Of a DNA stretch of 64,000 bases, positions 15,054-22,974 are shown piece after piece. Origin of the DNA: Emticicia sp. CRIBPO (GTDB lineage Bacteria; Bacteroidota; Bacteroidia; Cytophagales; Spirosomataceae); NCBI RefSeq assembly GCF_009905725.1, contig NZ_JAAAKV010000009.1, positions 1-64,000 of the forward strand, read 5' to 3'. The notes below the pieces were generated by a model that was not told the origin of the DNA, made no database searches, and saw nothing but the letters and a program-made list of their open reading frames with translations. Within the stretch, counting starts at the first letter, position 1. Each line of letters begins with the position of its first letter. The position numbers and the translations under genes are program-made.

Positions 15054-15845
15054 ATGAAAAACTTAAAAGGAAAAACAGCCCTCGTCACCGGGGCATCTTC
15101 AGGGATAGGCAGGGCATTTGCTATTGAACTCGCTAAAAAAGGGGTTAATATTATCATTACGGCCAGGTCTGAAAACAAACTGGAGCAACTGGCTGCCGAA
15201 ATCAGGAACGAATATCATGTCCGGGTCCTGGTAATAAGCGGTGATCTGAGTCTTAAAGAAACACCCGGATTCATCTTCAAAACTGTTACAGAAAAAGGCT
15301 GGGAGCCGGATATCCTGGTCAACAATGCCGGATTCGGAAAATGGTCCGGGTTCCTGGACACCAGCCGGGAAACTTATGAAGAAATGCTGATGCTGAACAT
15401 CAACGCATTGGTAAAACTGACCCACTTCTTTATTCCGGCCATGCTTAAAAATAAAAGCGGGGGAATCATCAACATTGCCTCTACCGGTGCTTTTCAGCCC
15501 TGCCCTTACATTGCGGTCTATTGTGCGAGCAAGGCTTTTGTCCTGTCATTTTCAGAAGCCCTGTATGGTGAATACCACCCAAAAGGAGTAACGGTAACCG
15601 TAGTATGTCCCGGCAATACCTCCACCGGGTTCCAGGAAACGGCCGGGGCCGACATCACCGGCATGTCGTCAGATACACCTCAGAAAGTAGCCATCGAAGG
15701 GATTGAAGCCTTCATCAAAGGAAAAAATTACAAAATAAACGGCATGTCAAACTACCTGCAGTCTTTTCTGCCAAGGCTTTTACCCAGAAAAACGGTGATT
15801 GGTATTGTAGGGAATATGATGAAGGGGAGAGTGAATGGGAAATAG
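15054..15845 (+). CDS. short-chain dehydrogenase/reductase
   Basis: Encodes 263 residues. The classical SDR motifs are all visible: TGASSGIG cofactor loop (about residues 13-20), NNAG (about 92), INIAS with the catalytic Ser, and Y-C-A-S-K carrying Tyr and Lys. VCPGNTSTGF follows. The enzyme uses NAD(P)H to reduce or oxidise a small carbonyl or alcohol substrate; the substrate is unknown. A GTG lies one codon upstream at 15051; I take the ATG at 15054. It follows the Crp/Fnr gene by 65 bp. Confidence 0.88.
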   Translation: MKNLKGKTALVTGASSGIGRAFAIELAKKGVNIIITARSENKLEQLAAEIRNEYHVRVLVISGDLSLKETPGFIFKTVTEKGWEPDILVNNAGFGKWSGFLDTSRETYEEMLMLNINALVKLTHFFIPAMLKNKSGGIINIASTGAFQPCPYIAVYCASKAFVLSFSEALYGEYHPKGVTVTVVCPGNTSTGFQETAGADITGMSSDTPQKVAIEGIEAFIKGKNYKINGMSNYLQSFLPRLLPRKTVIGIVGNMMKGRVNGK

Positions 15846-15872
15846 TGTTAACATAAAGATGTATTAAATAAC

Positions 15873-16130
15873 CTAATAATGCCCCTTTAATGAATGGATG
15901 ATTATTAAGTTGTTGGAAATTTCATAAATTAATCTGTGTTCGCTATCAATCCTTCTTGACCATTTACCTGATAATTGATATTTTAATGGTTCCGGTTTAC
16001 CTATCCCTTTGTATGGAGACTCAAGTATGGATGATAAAAGCTCCCTGATCCTTTTCAATATCTTTTCATTTTTAGTTCTTTTCCAATAATCAAGATCAAC
16101 CTCAGCCTTGGCGGTTATCTCTATTTCCAT
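15873..16130 (-). CDS. yoeB: YoeB-family toxin (RelE superfamily mRNA interferase)
   Basis: Encodes 85 residues, the usual length for YoeB. The C-terminus YQLSGKWSRRIDSEHRLIYE followed by IIHSLKGHY carries the family's catalytic arrangement (Glu, Arg, His and terminal Tyr residues). YoeB proteins bind the ribosome and cut mRNA. The start overlaps the end of the antitoxin gene by 10 bp, the normal order of antitoxin then toxin. The pair sits in a visibly AT-rich stretch (15846-16545), which suggests transfer. It looks intact. Confidence 0.9.
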   Translation of the reverse strand: MEIEITAKAEVDLDYWKRTKNEKILKRIRELLSSILESPYKGIGKPEPLKYQLSGKWSRRIDSEHRLIYEISNNLIIIHSLKGHY

Positions 16131-16315
16131 ACATCGTCAAGGTTGAGTTTGCGGCTTCTGCCTTCTTTAAAATCTTCTTCTGACTCCTGAATTTTCTTTA
16201 CAAAATCAGCATCATATTCGTCATTTGTAATTTCAAATGAGATTTTCAAAGCATTTAAAAAAGCCCTTAATGCTTCCATTTTTTCACCTTCTGTCTGAAC
16301 TATTATTGTCGTCAT
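16121..16315 (-). CDS. antitoxin of the YoeB pair
   Basis: Encodes 64 residues: MTTIIVQTEGEKMEALRAFL, then an acidic C-terminal half (DEYDADFVKKIQESEEDFKE) that would wrap around the basic toxin. It is similar to the short DUF2683-like antitoxins found with Bacteroidota YoeB toxins rather than to a canonical YefM. It probably represses its own promoter, as type II antitoxins do. It overlaps the toxin gene by 10 bp. Confidence 0.82.
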   Translation of the reverse strand: MTTIIVQTEGEKMEALRAFLNALKISFEITNDEYDADFVKKIQESEEDFKEGRSRKLNLDDVWK

Positions 16316-16545
16316 TTTTCTCTATTTTTCAGATAAAACGTCACTGATTGGAATTAATTCCTTTTTCGATGACAAATATAAGTTATTGAAATCAAATCTG
16401 TTCATTTCAGGATTTAAAGTAAATGAATACATTTTAATTCTATTAAATTTATCTCAAAAACAATCAAATTACAATTCAGAAAATCCGGTCAATCAATTTA
16501 TATCCCTAAATTTGTACACTTTCAAACCTCAAAATCAATTCCGTT

Positions 16546-17124
16546 TTGTTTGATCTCATCAATAAGAATGTCAGCAGGTATGTGTCTTTTACTCAGGCTG
16601 AGTTAAAGATTTTCAACAGTTTTCTGAAACACAGCCATGTACCTAAAAAAAGTTTCCTGCTTCAGGCCGGAGAAATATGTCATTTTGAAGCGTTTGTAAG
16701 CAAAGGGTGCATCCGCAAATATTACCTGGACTCCAACGGGTTTGAGGTCATCATCCAGTTTGCGATTGAAAACAACTGGGTGAGCGACATCGCCAGTTTT
16801 TCTGACCAGAAACCCAGTCATCTTTTCGTAGAAACCCTGGAAGACTGCGAAATCCTGACCCTGAGCCCGGCCGCCAAAGAAGAACTCCTGGCCAGGATCC
16901 CGAAGTTTGAAAGGGTGTTCAGGATCATGGTGCAGCGGAATCTTTCCCTGACCCAGGACAGGCTCTTCAACACCATCTCCAAGTCAGCCATGGACAAATA
17001 CCTCGATTTTCTTGAACACTACCCTACCATTCCGCAAAGGGTGGCACAGCATTATATAGCCTCGTACTTGGGCATTTCAGCAGAATTTCTCAGTAAGGTT
17101 AGGGCCAAACTGGCGAAGCAGTGA
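16546..17124 (+). CDS. Crp/Fnr family transcriptional regulator, TTG start
   Basis: Encodes 192 residues. The cNMP-binding-type barrel covers about residues 30-115, and the C-terminal HTH includes RVAQHYIASYLGISAEFLSK. No ATG is available upstream in frame, so a TTG at 16546 is the likely start. TAAATTTG at 16507-16514 fits a -7 box and would give a leader of about 25 nt. The effector and targets are unknown; the mhqOD-like operon is the next gene group downstream. Confidence 0.82.
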   Translation: MFDLINKNVSRYVSFTQAELKIFNSFLKHSHVPKKSFLLQAGEICHFEAFVSKGCIRKYYLDSNGFEVIIQFAIENNWVSDIASFSDQKPSHLFVETLEDCEILTLSPAAKEELLARIPKFERVFRIMVQRNLSLTQDRLFNTISKSAMDKYLDFLEHYPTIPQRVAQHYIASYLGISAEFLSKVRAKLAKQ

Positions 17125-17455
17125 GGGTGAGCGGTTGGCTTTTAGCATTTAGCTTAAGGATTAAAGAAGATCGAATGAAATTGTATTGATTTTAAGTTTT
17201 GCTTCCGGTTAAATAGATCTCAAATGAGAGCTTGCCTCATCTAAAAAGACGTAGCCTCGAAAGTCTGGCTATCATTCTTAATCAGTCCAGGTCCGGACAT
17301 TCACTCATTCATTCAATCAATCATTCATTCATTCAATCAATCATTCATTCAATCATTCACACATTCACTCATTCAAAATTACTTTCTTGTCCTAGTTCAA
17401 TGCACAGCCATTTTTCGTGCCGTAGTTTTGTAACATCAATTTAACAATTACAATT
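17125..17455. other. intergenic region with simple-sequence repeats
   Basis: A 331-bp gene-free stretch. It contains about 78 bp of 4-bp-register ATTC/AATC repeats, a 19-bp sequence shared exactly with 3625-3643, and a TAGTTTTG box (17423-17430) in front of the VOC dioxygenase gene. No matching TTG is found at the usual distance. Confidence 0.7.
17298..17375. repeat. ATTC/AATC simple-sequence repeat
   Basis: About 78 bp made of CATTCA, CAATCA and CATTCATT units in a 4-bp register, ending in CATTCACTCATTCAAAATT. It lies 50-125 bp upstream of the -7 box of the mhqO-like gene. Slippage could change promoter geometry, but the repeats are outside the -33/-7 core. Confidence 0.85.
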
Positions 17456-18391
17456 ATGGAAAACAGAATATTGGGTCTTCATCATATTACCGCCATCGCC
17501 GGCGACGCCAAAAGAAATTTCAACTTCTACTCTAAAGTATTAGGCTTGAGATTCATCAAAAAAACCGTCAACTTTGACGATCCGGGTACTTACCACTTCT
17601 ATTTCGGCGACGAATCAGGAAGTGCCGGAACCATCCTGACCTTTTTCCCGTGGGGCAACGGCATTCCGCAGGGACGCAAAGGAGCCGGTATGGCCACAGA
17701 AATCGGTTATTCAGTTCCGCAAGGCAGCCTTGAAAAATGGGTGGAGCGTTTTGAAAAATACAATGTGATTTATAACAAGCCGGCCGTAAGGTTCGGGGAA
17801 AGGTACCTGACTTTCAATGATCCCGATGGTTTGAAACTGGAACTGATCGAGTCCAAAACGCCTGATACCCGCACACCGTGGGAAACAGATGAAGTAAAAG
17901 CCGACATGGCCACCAGGGGTTTTCATAACATCACATTGACGCTGAATGATGTTGAAGCCACTGCTGCCGTGCTGACAGTATTCGGTTACAAGCTGATCGA
18001 AAAAGAAGCCAACAGGTATCGTTATGCCACTGATGCGGTCGAAAATGCAGCCATCGTAGACCTGGTGGAACTACCTACTGAAAAACGCGGACATGTAGCC
18101 AACGGAACCGTGCACCACGTAGCTTTCAGGGTTAAAAACGACGAGGTGCTGGCAGAATTCAGAAATAAAATCATCGATCTGGGGCTGAACATCACACCGC
18201 AGATTGACCGTAACTACTTCCACTCGCTTTATTTCAGAGAGCCGGCCGGGGTGTTATTTGAAATCGCAACTGACAATCCGGGTTTCATGGTGGATGAATC
18301 TCTGGAAGAATTGGGACAAAACCTGAAACTTCCGGCACAATATGAGTCGAGAAGAAAAGAAATAGAAGCCACTTTGGTACCTTTAAATTAA
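17456..18391 (+). CDS. mhqO: ring-cleaving dioxygenase, two-VOC-domain (MhqO-like)
   Basis: Encodes 311 residues with two VOC modules. The first opens with LGLHHITAIAGDAKRNFNFY and ends with PDGLKLELIE; the second opens with RGFHNITLTLNDVEATAAV and continues with NGTVHHVAFRV and YFREPAGVLFEIATD. This double layout and the LHHITAIAG opening match the MhqO/catechol-dioxygenase-like proteins of the quinone-detoxification pathway. A metal (Fe or Mn) would be held by the His and Glu residues at these positions. It is followed within 5 bp by an MhqD-like hydrolase gene. Confidence 0.85.
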   Translation: MENRILGLHHITAIAGDAKRNFNFYSKVLGLRFIKKTVNFDDPGTYHFYFGDESGSAGTILTFFPWGNGIPQGRKGAGMATEIGYSVPQGSLEKWVERFEKYNVIYNKPAVRFGERYLTFNDPDGLKLELIESKTPDTRTPWETDEVKADMATRGFHNITLTLNDVEATAAVLTVFGYKLIEKEANRYRYATDAVENAAIVDLVELPTEKRGHVANGTVHHVAFRVKNDEVLAEFRNKIIDLGLNITPQIDRNYFHSLYFREPAGVLFEIATDNPGFMVDESLEELGQNLKLPAQYESRRKEIEATLVPLN

Positions 18392-18396
18392 GCATC

Positions 18397-19023
18397 ATGA
18401 ATTACGAACCATTAAAATATATCTATCAACCTTCAGGAAATCCGGAAGCAGCGACCCTGTTGCTGCTTCACGGAACCGGGGGAGATGAACGGGACCTTTT
18501 GCCGCTGGCCAAAAACTACGGCACACATTTCAACATCCTGAGCCTCAGGGGCAACGTTTCAGAAAACGGGATGCCCAGGTTCTTCAAACGTCTCGGCATG
18601 GGAATATTTGATGAAAAAGACCTGGATTTCAGAACACATGAAATGGTCTCTTTTATCAGGCAACTGGCTGAAAAAGAAAACTTTGATCCGTCAAAAATCA
18701 TTGCACTGGGTTATTCCAACGGAGCTAACATAGCCGGAGCAACCTTGGTTTTATATCCTGATTTCCTGGCCGGGGCGATTTTGTTCAGACCTATGAAACC
18801 TTTCAAGGCCATCAGCGACTGGCAAACCGGCACAAAAGCACCGGTCTTTATCAGTACCGGAAAGTCCGATCCGACCATCAGGCCTGAAGACACCCTCGAA
18901 TGGGTAAGTTTACTGGAAAAAGCCGGTTTCGACCTCACTCATTTTGAACTGAACAGCGGTCATAACCTGACCAGCCAGGACTTACAGTTATCTGTAGACT
19001 GGTTTAAAAAGCATTTCGTATGA
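18397..19023 (+). CDS. mhqD: alpha/beta hydrolase, carboxylesterase (MhqD-like)
   Basis: Encodes 208 residues. LLLLHGTGGDERDLLPL is the oxyanion strand-loop, GYSNGAN holds the nucleophile Ser, SDPTI follows the Asp strand, and NSGHNL carries the catalytic His. This is the phospholipase/carboxylesterase subfamily. It sits between the MhqO-like gene and a cupin gene with which its stop overlaps, so the three form an operon. The neighbours suggest a role in quinone or electrophile detoxification (inference). Confidence 0.87.
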   Translation: MNYEPLKYIYQPSGNPEAATLLLLHGTGGDERDLLPLAKNYGTHFNILSLRGNVSENGMPRFFKRLGMGIFDEKDLDFRTHEMVSFIRQLAEKENFDPSKIIALGYSNGANIAGATLVLYPDFLAGAILFRPMKPFKAISDWQTGTKAPVFISTGKSDPTIRPEDTLEWVSLLEKAGFDLTHFELNSGHNLTSQDLQLSVDWFKKHFV

Positions 19024-19382
19024 CAGATTATTTTGCAGTAACAAGGATATATGCGGATGAAAATGGCGAAACGCATTTTGCAGCACTCAACATCCCCTTA
19101 AAAAATGGCGGAGAGATCGGTTTTCTCTCCGAAGCCCAGCAAGCCGGGAAAGTGATTTTCAGGAAAGTCGTAGAGCAGTATGATTATGATTTCCACAATG
19201 CTCCCGCCCGTCAATACATAGCTTTGCTGGACGGAGAAATTGAAATTGAAACATCAGATGGCGAGAAAAGAATCTTCAGACCCGGCGAAGTACTGCTGGT
19301 AGAAGATGTAGCAGGTAAAGGACACAAAACCCGGAACCTGCGACCCGAAGTCAGGTCTTCCATGTTCATCACTTTAGACTAA
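19020..19382 (+). CDS. cupin-domain protein
   Basis: Encodes 120 residues. The cupin motif is visible in ARQYIALLDGEIEIET, DGEKRIFRPGEVLLVEDVAG and GHKTRNL. The metal-binding His set is only partly present. The ATG overlaps the TGA of the hydrolase gene (ATGA), which ties it to the mhqOD-like operon. A strong terminator follows. Its role may be to bind or oxidise a small aromatic product. Confidence 0.8.
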   Translation: MTDYFAVTRIYADENGETHFAALNIPLKNGGEIGFLSEAQQAGKVIFRKVVEQYDYDFHNAPARQYIALLDGEIEIETSDGEKRIFRPGEVLLVEDVAGKGHKTRNLRPEVRSSMFITLD

Positions 19383-19413
19383 AAAATGCCGGAATTACCT
19401 TCCGGCATTTTTT
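19381..19413 (+). terminator. terminator of the mhqOD-like operon
   Basis: AAAAAATGCCGGA pairs perfectly with TCCGGCATTTTTT around a 7-nt loop, directly at the cupin stop codon. Confidence 0.92.
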
Positions 19414-19570
19414 GCACAAAACCGGGCTTTTCTGCTCCGGATGAAGACATAACACCGTATCATTGAATGCACAAGTGCACTTTTTCACTTAATTAAGTTT
19501 TTATATTATTTTTTTAATATAGTTTTTCTATATTTGGATGCACTTTCGTTACACTCTAAATTAAACAACT

Positions 19571-19813
19571 ATGGAATTAGTATGGTTTTTGGTCATTGGG
19601 GCGGTTTCTGGCTGGTTAGCCGGGCAACTCTGGAAAGGTTCCGGATTTGGCCTCATCGGAAACATCATCGCAGGTATTATCGGTAGTTTCGTCGGTGGAT
19701 GGATTGCCGGTAAACTGGGCATCGGAGGGGGCGGCCTGCTCTGGCAAATCCTGGTTTCGGCCGGAGGGGCCTGGGTCGTTCTGTTCCTCATCAGTCTGGT
19801 CAAGAAAGCCTGA
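19571..19813 (+). CDS. GlsB/YeaQ/YmgE-family stress membrane protein
   Basis: Encodes 80 residues that are almost all membrane segments rich in Gly: VSGWLAGQLWKGSGFGLIGN, IIAGIIGSFVGGWIAGKLGI, then a third helix. This is the typical transglycosylase-associated family (YeaQ/YmgE), which is linked to stress responses. TATATTTG at 19529-19536 fits a -7 box. A clear terminator follows, so it is a single-gene unit. Confidence 0.92.
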   Translation: MELVWFLVIGAVSGWLAGQLWKGSGFGLIGNIIAGIIGSFVGGWIAGKLGIGGGGLLWQILVSAGGAWVVLFLISLVKKA

Positions 19814-19820
19814 AACACTG

Positions 19821-19852
19821 AAAAAGAGATGAGCAATCATCTCTTTTTCTTT
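19821..19852 (+). terminator. terminator after the YeaQ-like gene
   Basis: AAAAAGAGATGA / TCATCTCTTTTT with a GCAA tetraloop, followed by CTTTT. Confidence 0.92.
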
Positions 19853-19915
19853 TAGATTTAATCCGCCTCCTCATTTTACTTTATTGTTTATCTTTGGAGT
19901 CCAAACCAACAGGAT

Positions 19916-20449
19916 ATGTCAAGAAAAGTAATTCTCTACATTGCGATGAGCATCGACGGCTACATTGCCAAAGATGACGACAACATTGATTTTCTTTCTA
20001 CCGTGGAATGGCCTGATGAGGACTACGGCTACGCTGCTTTTCAAAAAGAGGTAGACACGCTCATATGGGGCAGGAAAACCTATGATAAGGTGTTGTCATT
20101 CGGCATAGAATTCCCGCACAAAGACAAACGCTGTATCGTTTTATCAAACAACCTTAAGGGAAAAGACGAAAATGTTGAATTTTACGGCGGTAATTTAAAC
20201 GACCTGATCGCCCAGTTAAAATCAGAGGAAGGCAAAGATATCTATTGTGATGGTGGCGGGGAAGTGGTTTTTGAACTCCTGAAACATGGCCTGATCGACA
20301 AAATGATCATTTCCGTCATTCCGCACCTCGTAGGCAAAGGCGTGAGATTGTTTAAAGACGGGCGGCCCGAACAGTCCGTTAAACTGCTGAAAAGCATTAC
20401 TTATCCTTCCGGACTGGTACAATTGTGGTATGACCGGAAAAATGTCTGA
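19916..20449 (+). CDS. dihydrofolate reductase-family (RibD C-terminal-like) protein
   Basis: Encodes 177 residues. KVILYIAMSIDGYIAKDDDNIDFL is the opening of the RibD_C/DHFR-like fold; LIWGRKTYDKVLSF, CIVLSNN, IYCDGGGEVVFELLKHGLID and the final strand follow. These yyaP/yhjB-like proteins have the DHFR fold but an uncertain substrate. TATCTTTG at 19889-19896 fits a -7 box. The stop overlaps the start of the AraC gene. Confidence 0.87.
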   Translation: MSRKVILYIAMSIDGYIAKDDDNIDFLSTVEWPDEDYGYAAFQKEVDTLIWGRKTYDKVLSFGIEFPHKDKRCIVLSNNLKGKDENVEFYGGNLNDLIAQLKSEEGKDIYCDGGGEVVFELLKHGLIDKMIISVIPHLVGKGVRLFKDGRPEQSVKLLKSITYPSGLVQLWYDRKNV

Positions 20450-21360
20450 TGAGCAGCAAGGACGTCAAAACATATAACACCGAAGCTTTCAAAGACAGGT
20501 TTATGCAGCATCAGGACCAGCTGGAAAACATGCTGAGGAATGATTTCGGGAAATTTTTCATGGTGCGGGTCGAAGAGATGTTCCGGCTGATGAAACTGCC
20601 GGTGCCACCTACCAGGGCCACTACCCACACCATCATCTTCATTACAGAAGGTGAAGCCAATATGCACATTGGCAGTGAAACCTTTAAAATATTCAAAAAC
20701 GAATGCCTGGTTGTTCCTGCGGGACAGGTCTTTTCCTTTGCCAGTCCGGATGTCAACAAAGGTTATCTATGTAACTTTCACCATGATTTTATCATCGGTA
20801 AATTCGGAAAAAGTGAATTGCTCAAGGATTTTGAGTTCCTGACGGTCTGGGGCAACCCGCACATCAGACTGAGTGCCGAAAATGCAGATTTTACAGAACA
20901 GCTTTTCAAAAGGATCCTGCGTGACTATCTCGAAAACGGCTTAAAGAATATCGATATCCTTCAGTCGTCTTTCATTGCTATCCTTTGTGAACTGAATCAC
21001 GCCTATAAGCCCCTGTCTGACAGTACCCAGACTTTTGCTGTGAACATTACGGTAAGATTTAAAGCATTGCTCTCTGCTCATTTTAAGTCTTCCCAACAGG
21101 TTTCAGATTATGCCGTGATGCTCAGCATTACGCCTAACCACCTGAACAAATGTCTCAGAACCATCACCGGGAAATCTCCGACCAAGTGGATAGATGAAGC
21201 CATCATCCTGGAAGCCAAAGTACTGCTGAGCCAGACTGCCCTGAGTGTCAATGAAATCACGACAGAGCTGGGGCTCAGCGATCCCTCCTATTTCAGCCGT
21301 TTTTTCAGAAAATATGAAGGACGTACGCCGCTGGAATTCAGAAAACACATCGGACACTGA
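20449..21360 (+). CDS. AraC-family transcriptional regulator
   Basis: Encodes 303 residues. An N-terminal cupin-like sensory domain (about 45-150; FITEGEANMHIGSETFKI, NECLVVPAGQVFSFASPD) is followed by two helix-turn-helix units (QVSDYAVMLSITPNHLNKCL and VNEITTELGLSDPSYFSRFF) with KYEGRTPLEFRK at the end. The start overlaps the stop of the DHFR-like gene, so the two are translationally coupled. The inducer is unknown. Confidence 0.92.
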   Translation: MSSKDVKTYNTEAFKDRFMQHQDQLENMLRNDFGKFFMVRVEEMFRLMKLPVPPTRATTHTIIFITEGEANMHIGSETFKIFKNECLVVPAGQVFSFASPDVNKGYLCNFHHDFIIGKFGKSELLKDFEFLTVWGNPHIRLSAENADFTEQLFKRILRDYLENGLKNIDILQSSFIAILCELNHAYKPLSDSTQTFAVNITVRFKALLSAHFKSSQQVSDYAVMLSITPNHLNKCLRTITGKSPTKWIDEAIILEAKVLLSQTALSVNEITTELGLSDPSYFSRFFRKYEGRTPLEFRKHIGH

Positions 21361-21437
21361 GAAAACCGGCCAACTAAACCATTCATCCGAAAATATTACC
21401 ATTCATCACAATTTCACAGTTTACAAGCTACAATGTA

Positions 21438-21468
21438 TTGCAAAGTACCATCTATAGCATTATCTTTG
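21438..21468 (+). promoter_or_regulatory. promoter of the DUF998 gene
   Basis: TTG (21438-21440), 20 bp, TATCTTTG (21461-21468): an exact match to the Bacteroidota promoter consensus. Transcription would begin near 21475. Confidence 0.75.
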
Positions 21469-21512
21469 TTTCAGAATCAGGAAAAGGATTAAACCTCAAG
21501 AGATTCTGAAAC
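21468..21512. repeat. leader inverted repeat before the DUF998 gene
   Basis: GTTTCAGAATC (21468-21478) and GATTCTGAAAC (21502-21512) are perfect 11-bp inverted copies with a 23-bp spacer. They start at the end of the -7 box and lie before the ATG at 21518. This could be an operator, or a leader hairpin that covers the ribosome site. Confidence 0.8.
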
Positions 21513-21517
21513 AAATT

Positions 21518-22549
21518 ATGAAAAATATAAAAAAGCCCGGGTATAAAAGCCTGGCGATGTTGTTACTTATTTTAGCTTCATCCTGGGGAGTTTTTGCCGA
21601 ACAGAAGCTCCCCATGATTAAAGCTGATTCCAAAGAAGTCAGGATCAGGATAAGCGGAGACCCGGAACTGAAGGACTGGTACCTGATGCCTCAAAAGAAA
21701 CCGGATGTTTATACCCTCCCGAGATTTACAAGCCCGAAAGACGTCACTTTTATTACCCATAGAGATTCCATCACTTTTCATGTAAAACCCGGAGACCAAT
21801 TTGATTTTATTATACTTTTAAACGATACTGTTCGCTGTTACACCAGAGTCAACACCTTAAAACTGCCCTATTTACTGCATTTCAATATTGGATTGACGGT
21901 ATTGATGGGCTTAATCCTGATCACTTTCACGGGCTATGTCCGGCGTGATATTGTGCCTGTCAGACAATTACTGTCCCTGGGTATATTGGGTCCCGTTTTC
22001 TTTTGGATCGCTACCCTATGTGGCGGACTGATACATGGTCAGTATGATCATTTTAAGAATGTCATCAGTGAACTGGGAGCTCTGGGTCGACACTCCGAAC
22101 TTTTTATGACCGGGGCAGAAGTGCTTATTGCGATATTTTGCTTCTTTTTTTCTTTCGGACTTTACAGAATCTGTAAAAAATCCGGGCTGAGTGTTATCCC
22201 GGTATTTCTGACGCTCAGCATGCCAGTTTCAATACTCTGGGCAGCTGTTTTTCCGATGGGGCATGAATGGCACGGCATCCTTGGACCACTCCCCTTGTTG
22301 ATGAACTTAGGAGCTTTACTGGCATTTTTTCTCTGGAAAAAGAACAAACAGACTTCACAGGTCCGCATGTTTTCGCTGGCAGGGTTTCTGGTCATGTCGC
22401 TTATACTGACCCGTTTTATTCCGGATTTCGACAGCCGTTATCCGGGTCTGGTCCAGCGGTTTTTCTACCTGGGATGGACCATCTGGTATCTTGGAATGGC
22501 CTCAGGATTTATGACGATCGCCGATAAAAAACAGAAATATTACTTATAA
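21518..22549 (+). CDS. DUF998 membrane protein with periplasmic N-terminal domain
   Basis: Encodes 343 residues. A signal peptide (to about residue 28) is followed by a beta-rich exported region to about 115, then six or more transmembrane helices. The segment NVISELGALGRH matches the DUF998 signature (xSELG). DUF998 proteins have no settled function. The exported domain in front of DUF998 is unusual to me and may be specific to this group. It has its own promoter and a hairpin in the leader. Confidence 0.75.
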   Translation: MKNIKKPGYKSLAMLLLILASSWGVFAEQKLPMIKADSKEVRIRISGDPELKDWYLMPQKKPDVYTLPRFTSPKDVTFITHRDSITFHVKPGDQFDFIILLNDTVRCYTRVNTLKLPYLLHFNIGLTVLMGLILITFTGYVRRDIVPVRQLLSLGILGPVFFWIATLCGGLIHGQYDHFKNVISELGALGRHSELFMTGAEVLIAIFCFFFSFGLYRICKKSGLSVIPVFLTLSMPVSILWAAVFPMGHEWHGILGPLPLLMNLGALLAFFLWKKNKQTSQVRMFSLAGFLVMSLILTRFIPDFDSRYPGLVQRFFYLGWTIWYLGMASGFMTIADKKQKYYL

Positions 22550-22587
22550 ATACTGCTCCGGAAACGGGGCCTTTAACAAATACAATT

Positions 22588-22974
22588 ATGAAAAAGAACA
22601 TTCTTTTAGTTATGTGTGCTTTCCTGATGGCCGGTTCAATGAGCTCATGCTGGCTAAACCGCATGAACAACGACGACCTGTCTATATCTGTCACTGATGC
22701 TGATGACTACTACAAAATCAAAGCTGAATACGATGAAGACAGAACCGGGGAAGTACAGACATACCTGAACAAAAACTTCAGCCCCAACGACATTTTCGCT
22801 TCTGAAGATGATTACATGGACATCAACACGGAGCTTTCCGACCATACCAAACTTTACCTGAAGTCTTCACCCGGAAAAATCCTGATCAGACTCAACAAGG
22901 ATGAGAATTCAAAAGAATCATACGAACGCATCAAAAAAATAGGAGAAGGACTAAAAGCAGAATTAGCTGACTGA
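22588..22974 (+). CDS. hypothetical lipoprotein
   Basis: Encodes 128 residues. The leader ends in a lipobox MSSC (Cys about residue 21). The mature protein is acidic and has DEDRTGEVQTYLNKNF and a C-terminal helix ERIKKIGEGLKAEL. I do not recognise the family. Its TGA overlaps the ATG of the serine hydrolase gene, so they are co-transcribed and may act together at the envelope. Confidence 0.72.
   Translation: MKKNILLVMCAFLMAGSMSSCWLNRMNNDDLSISVTDADDYYKIKAEYDEDRTGEVQTYLNKNFSPNDIFASEDDYMDINTELSDHTKLYLKSSPGKILIRLNKDENSKESYERIKKIGEGLKAELAD

Noticed and set aside
17298-17375. CRISPR or coding repeat
   Set aside because: It is a 4-bp simple-sequence tract with no spacer structure, and the open frame over it has no protein-like features.
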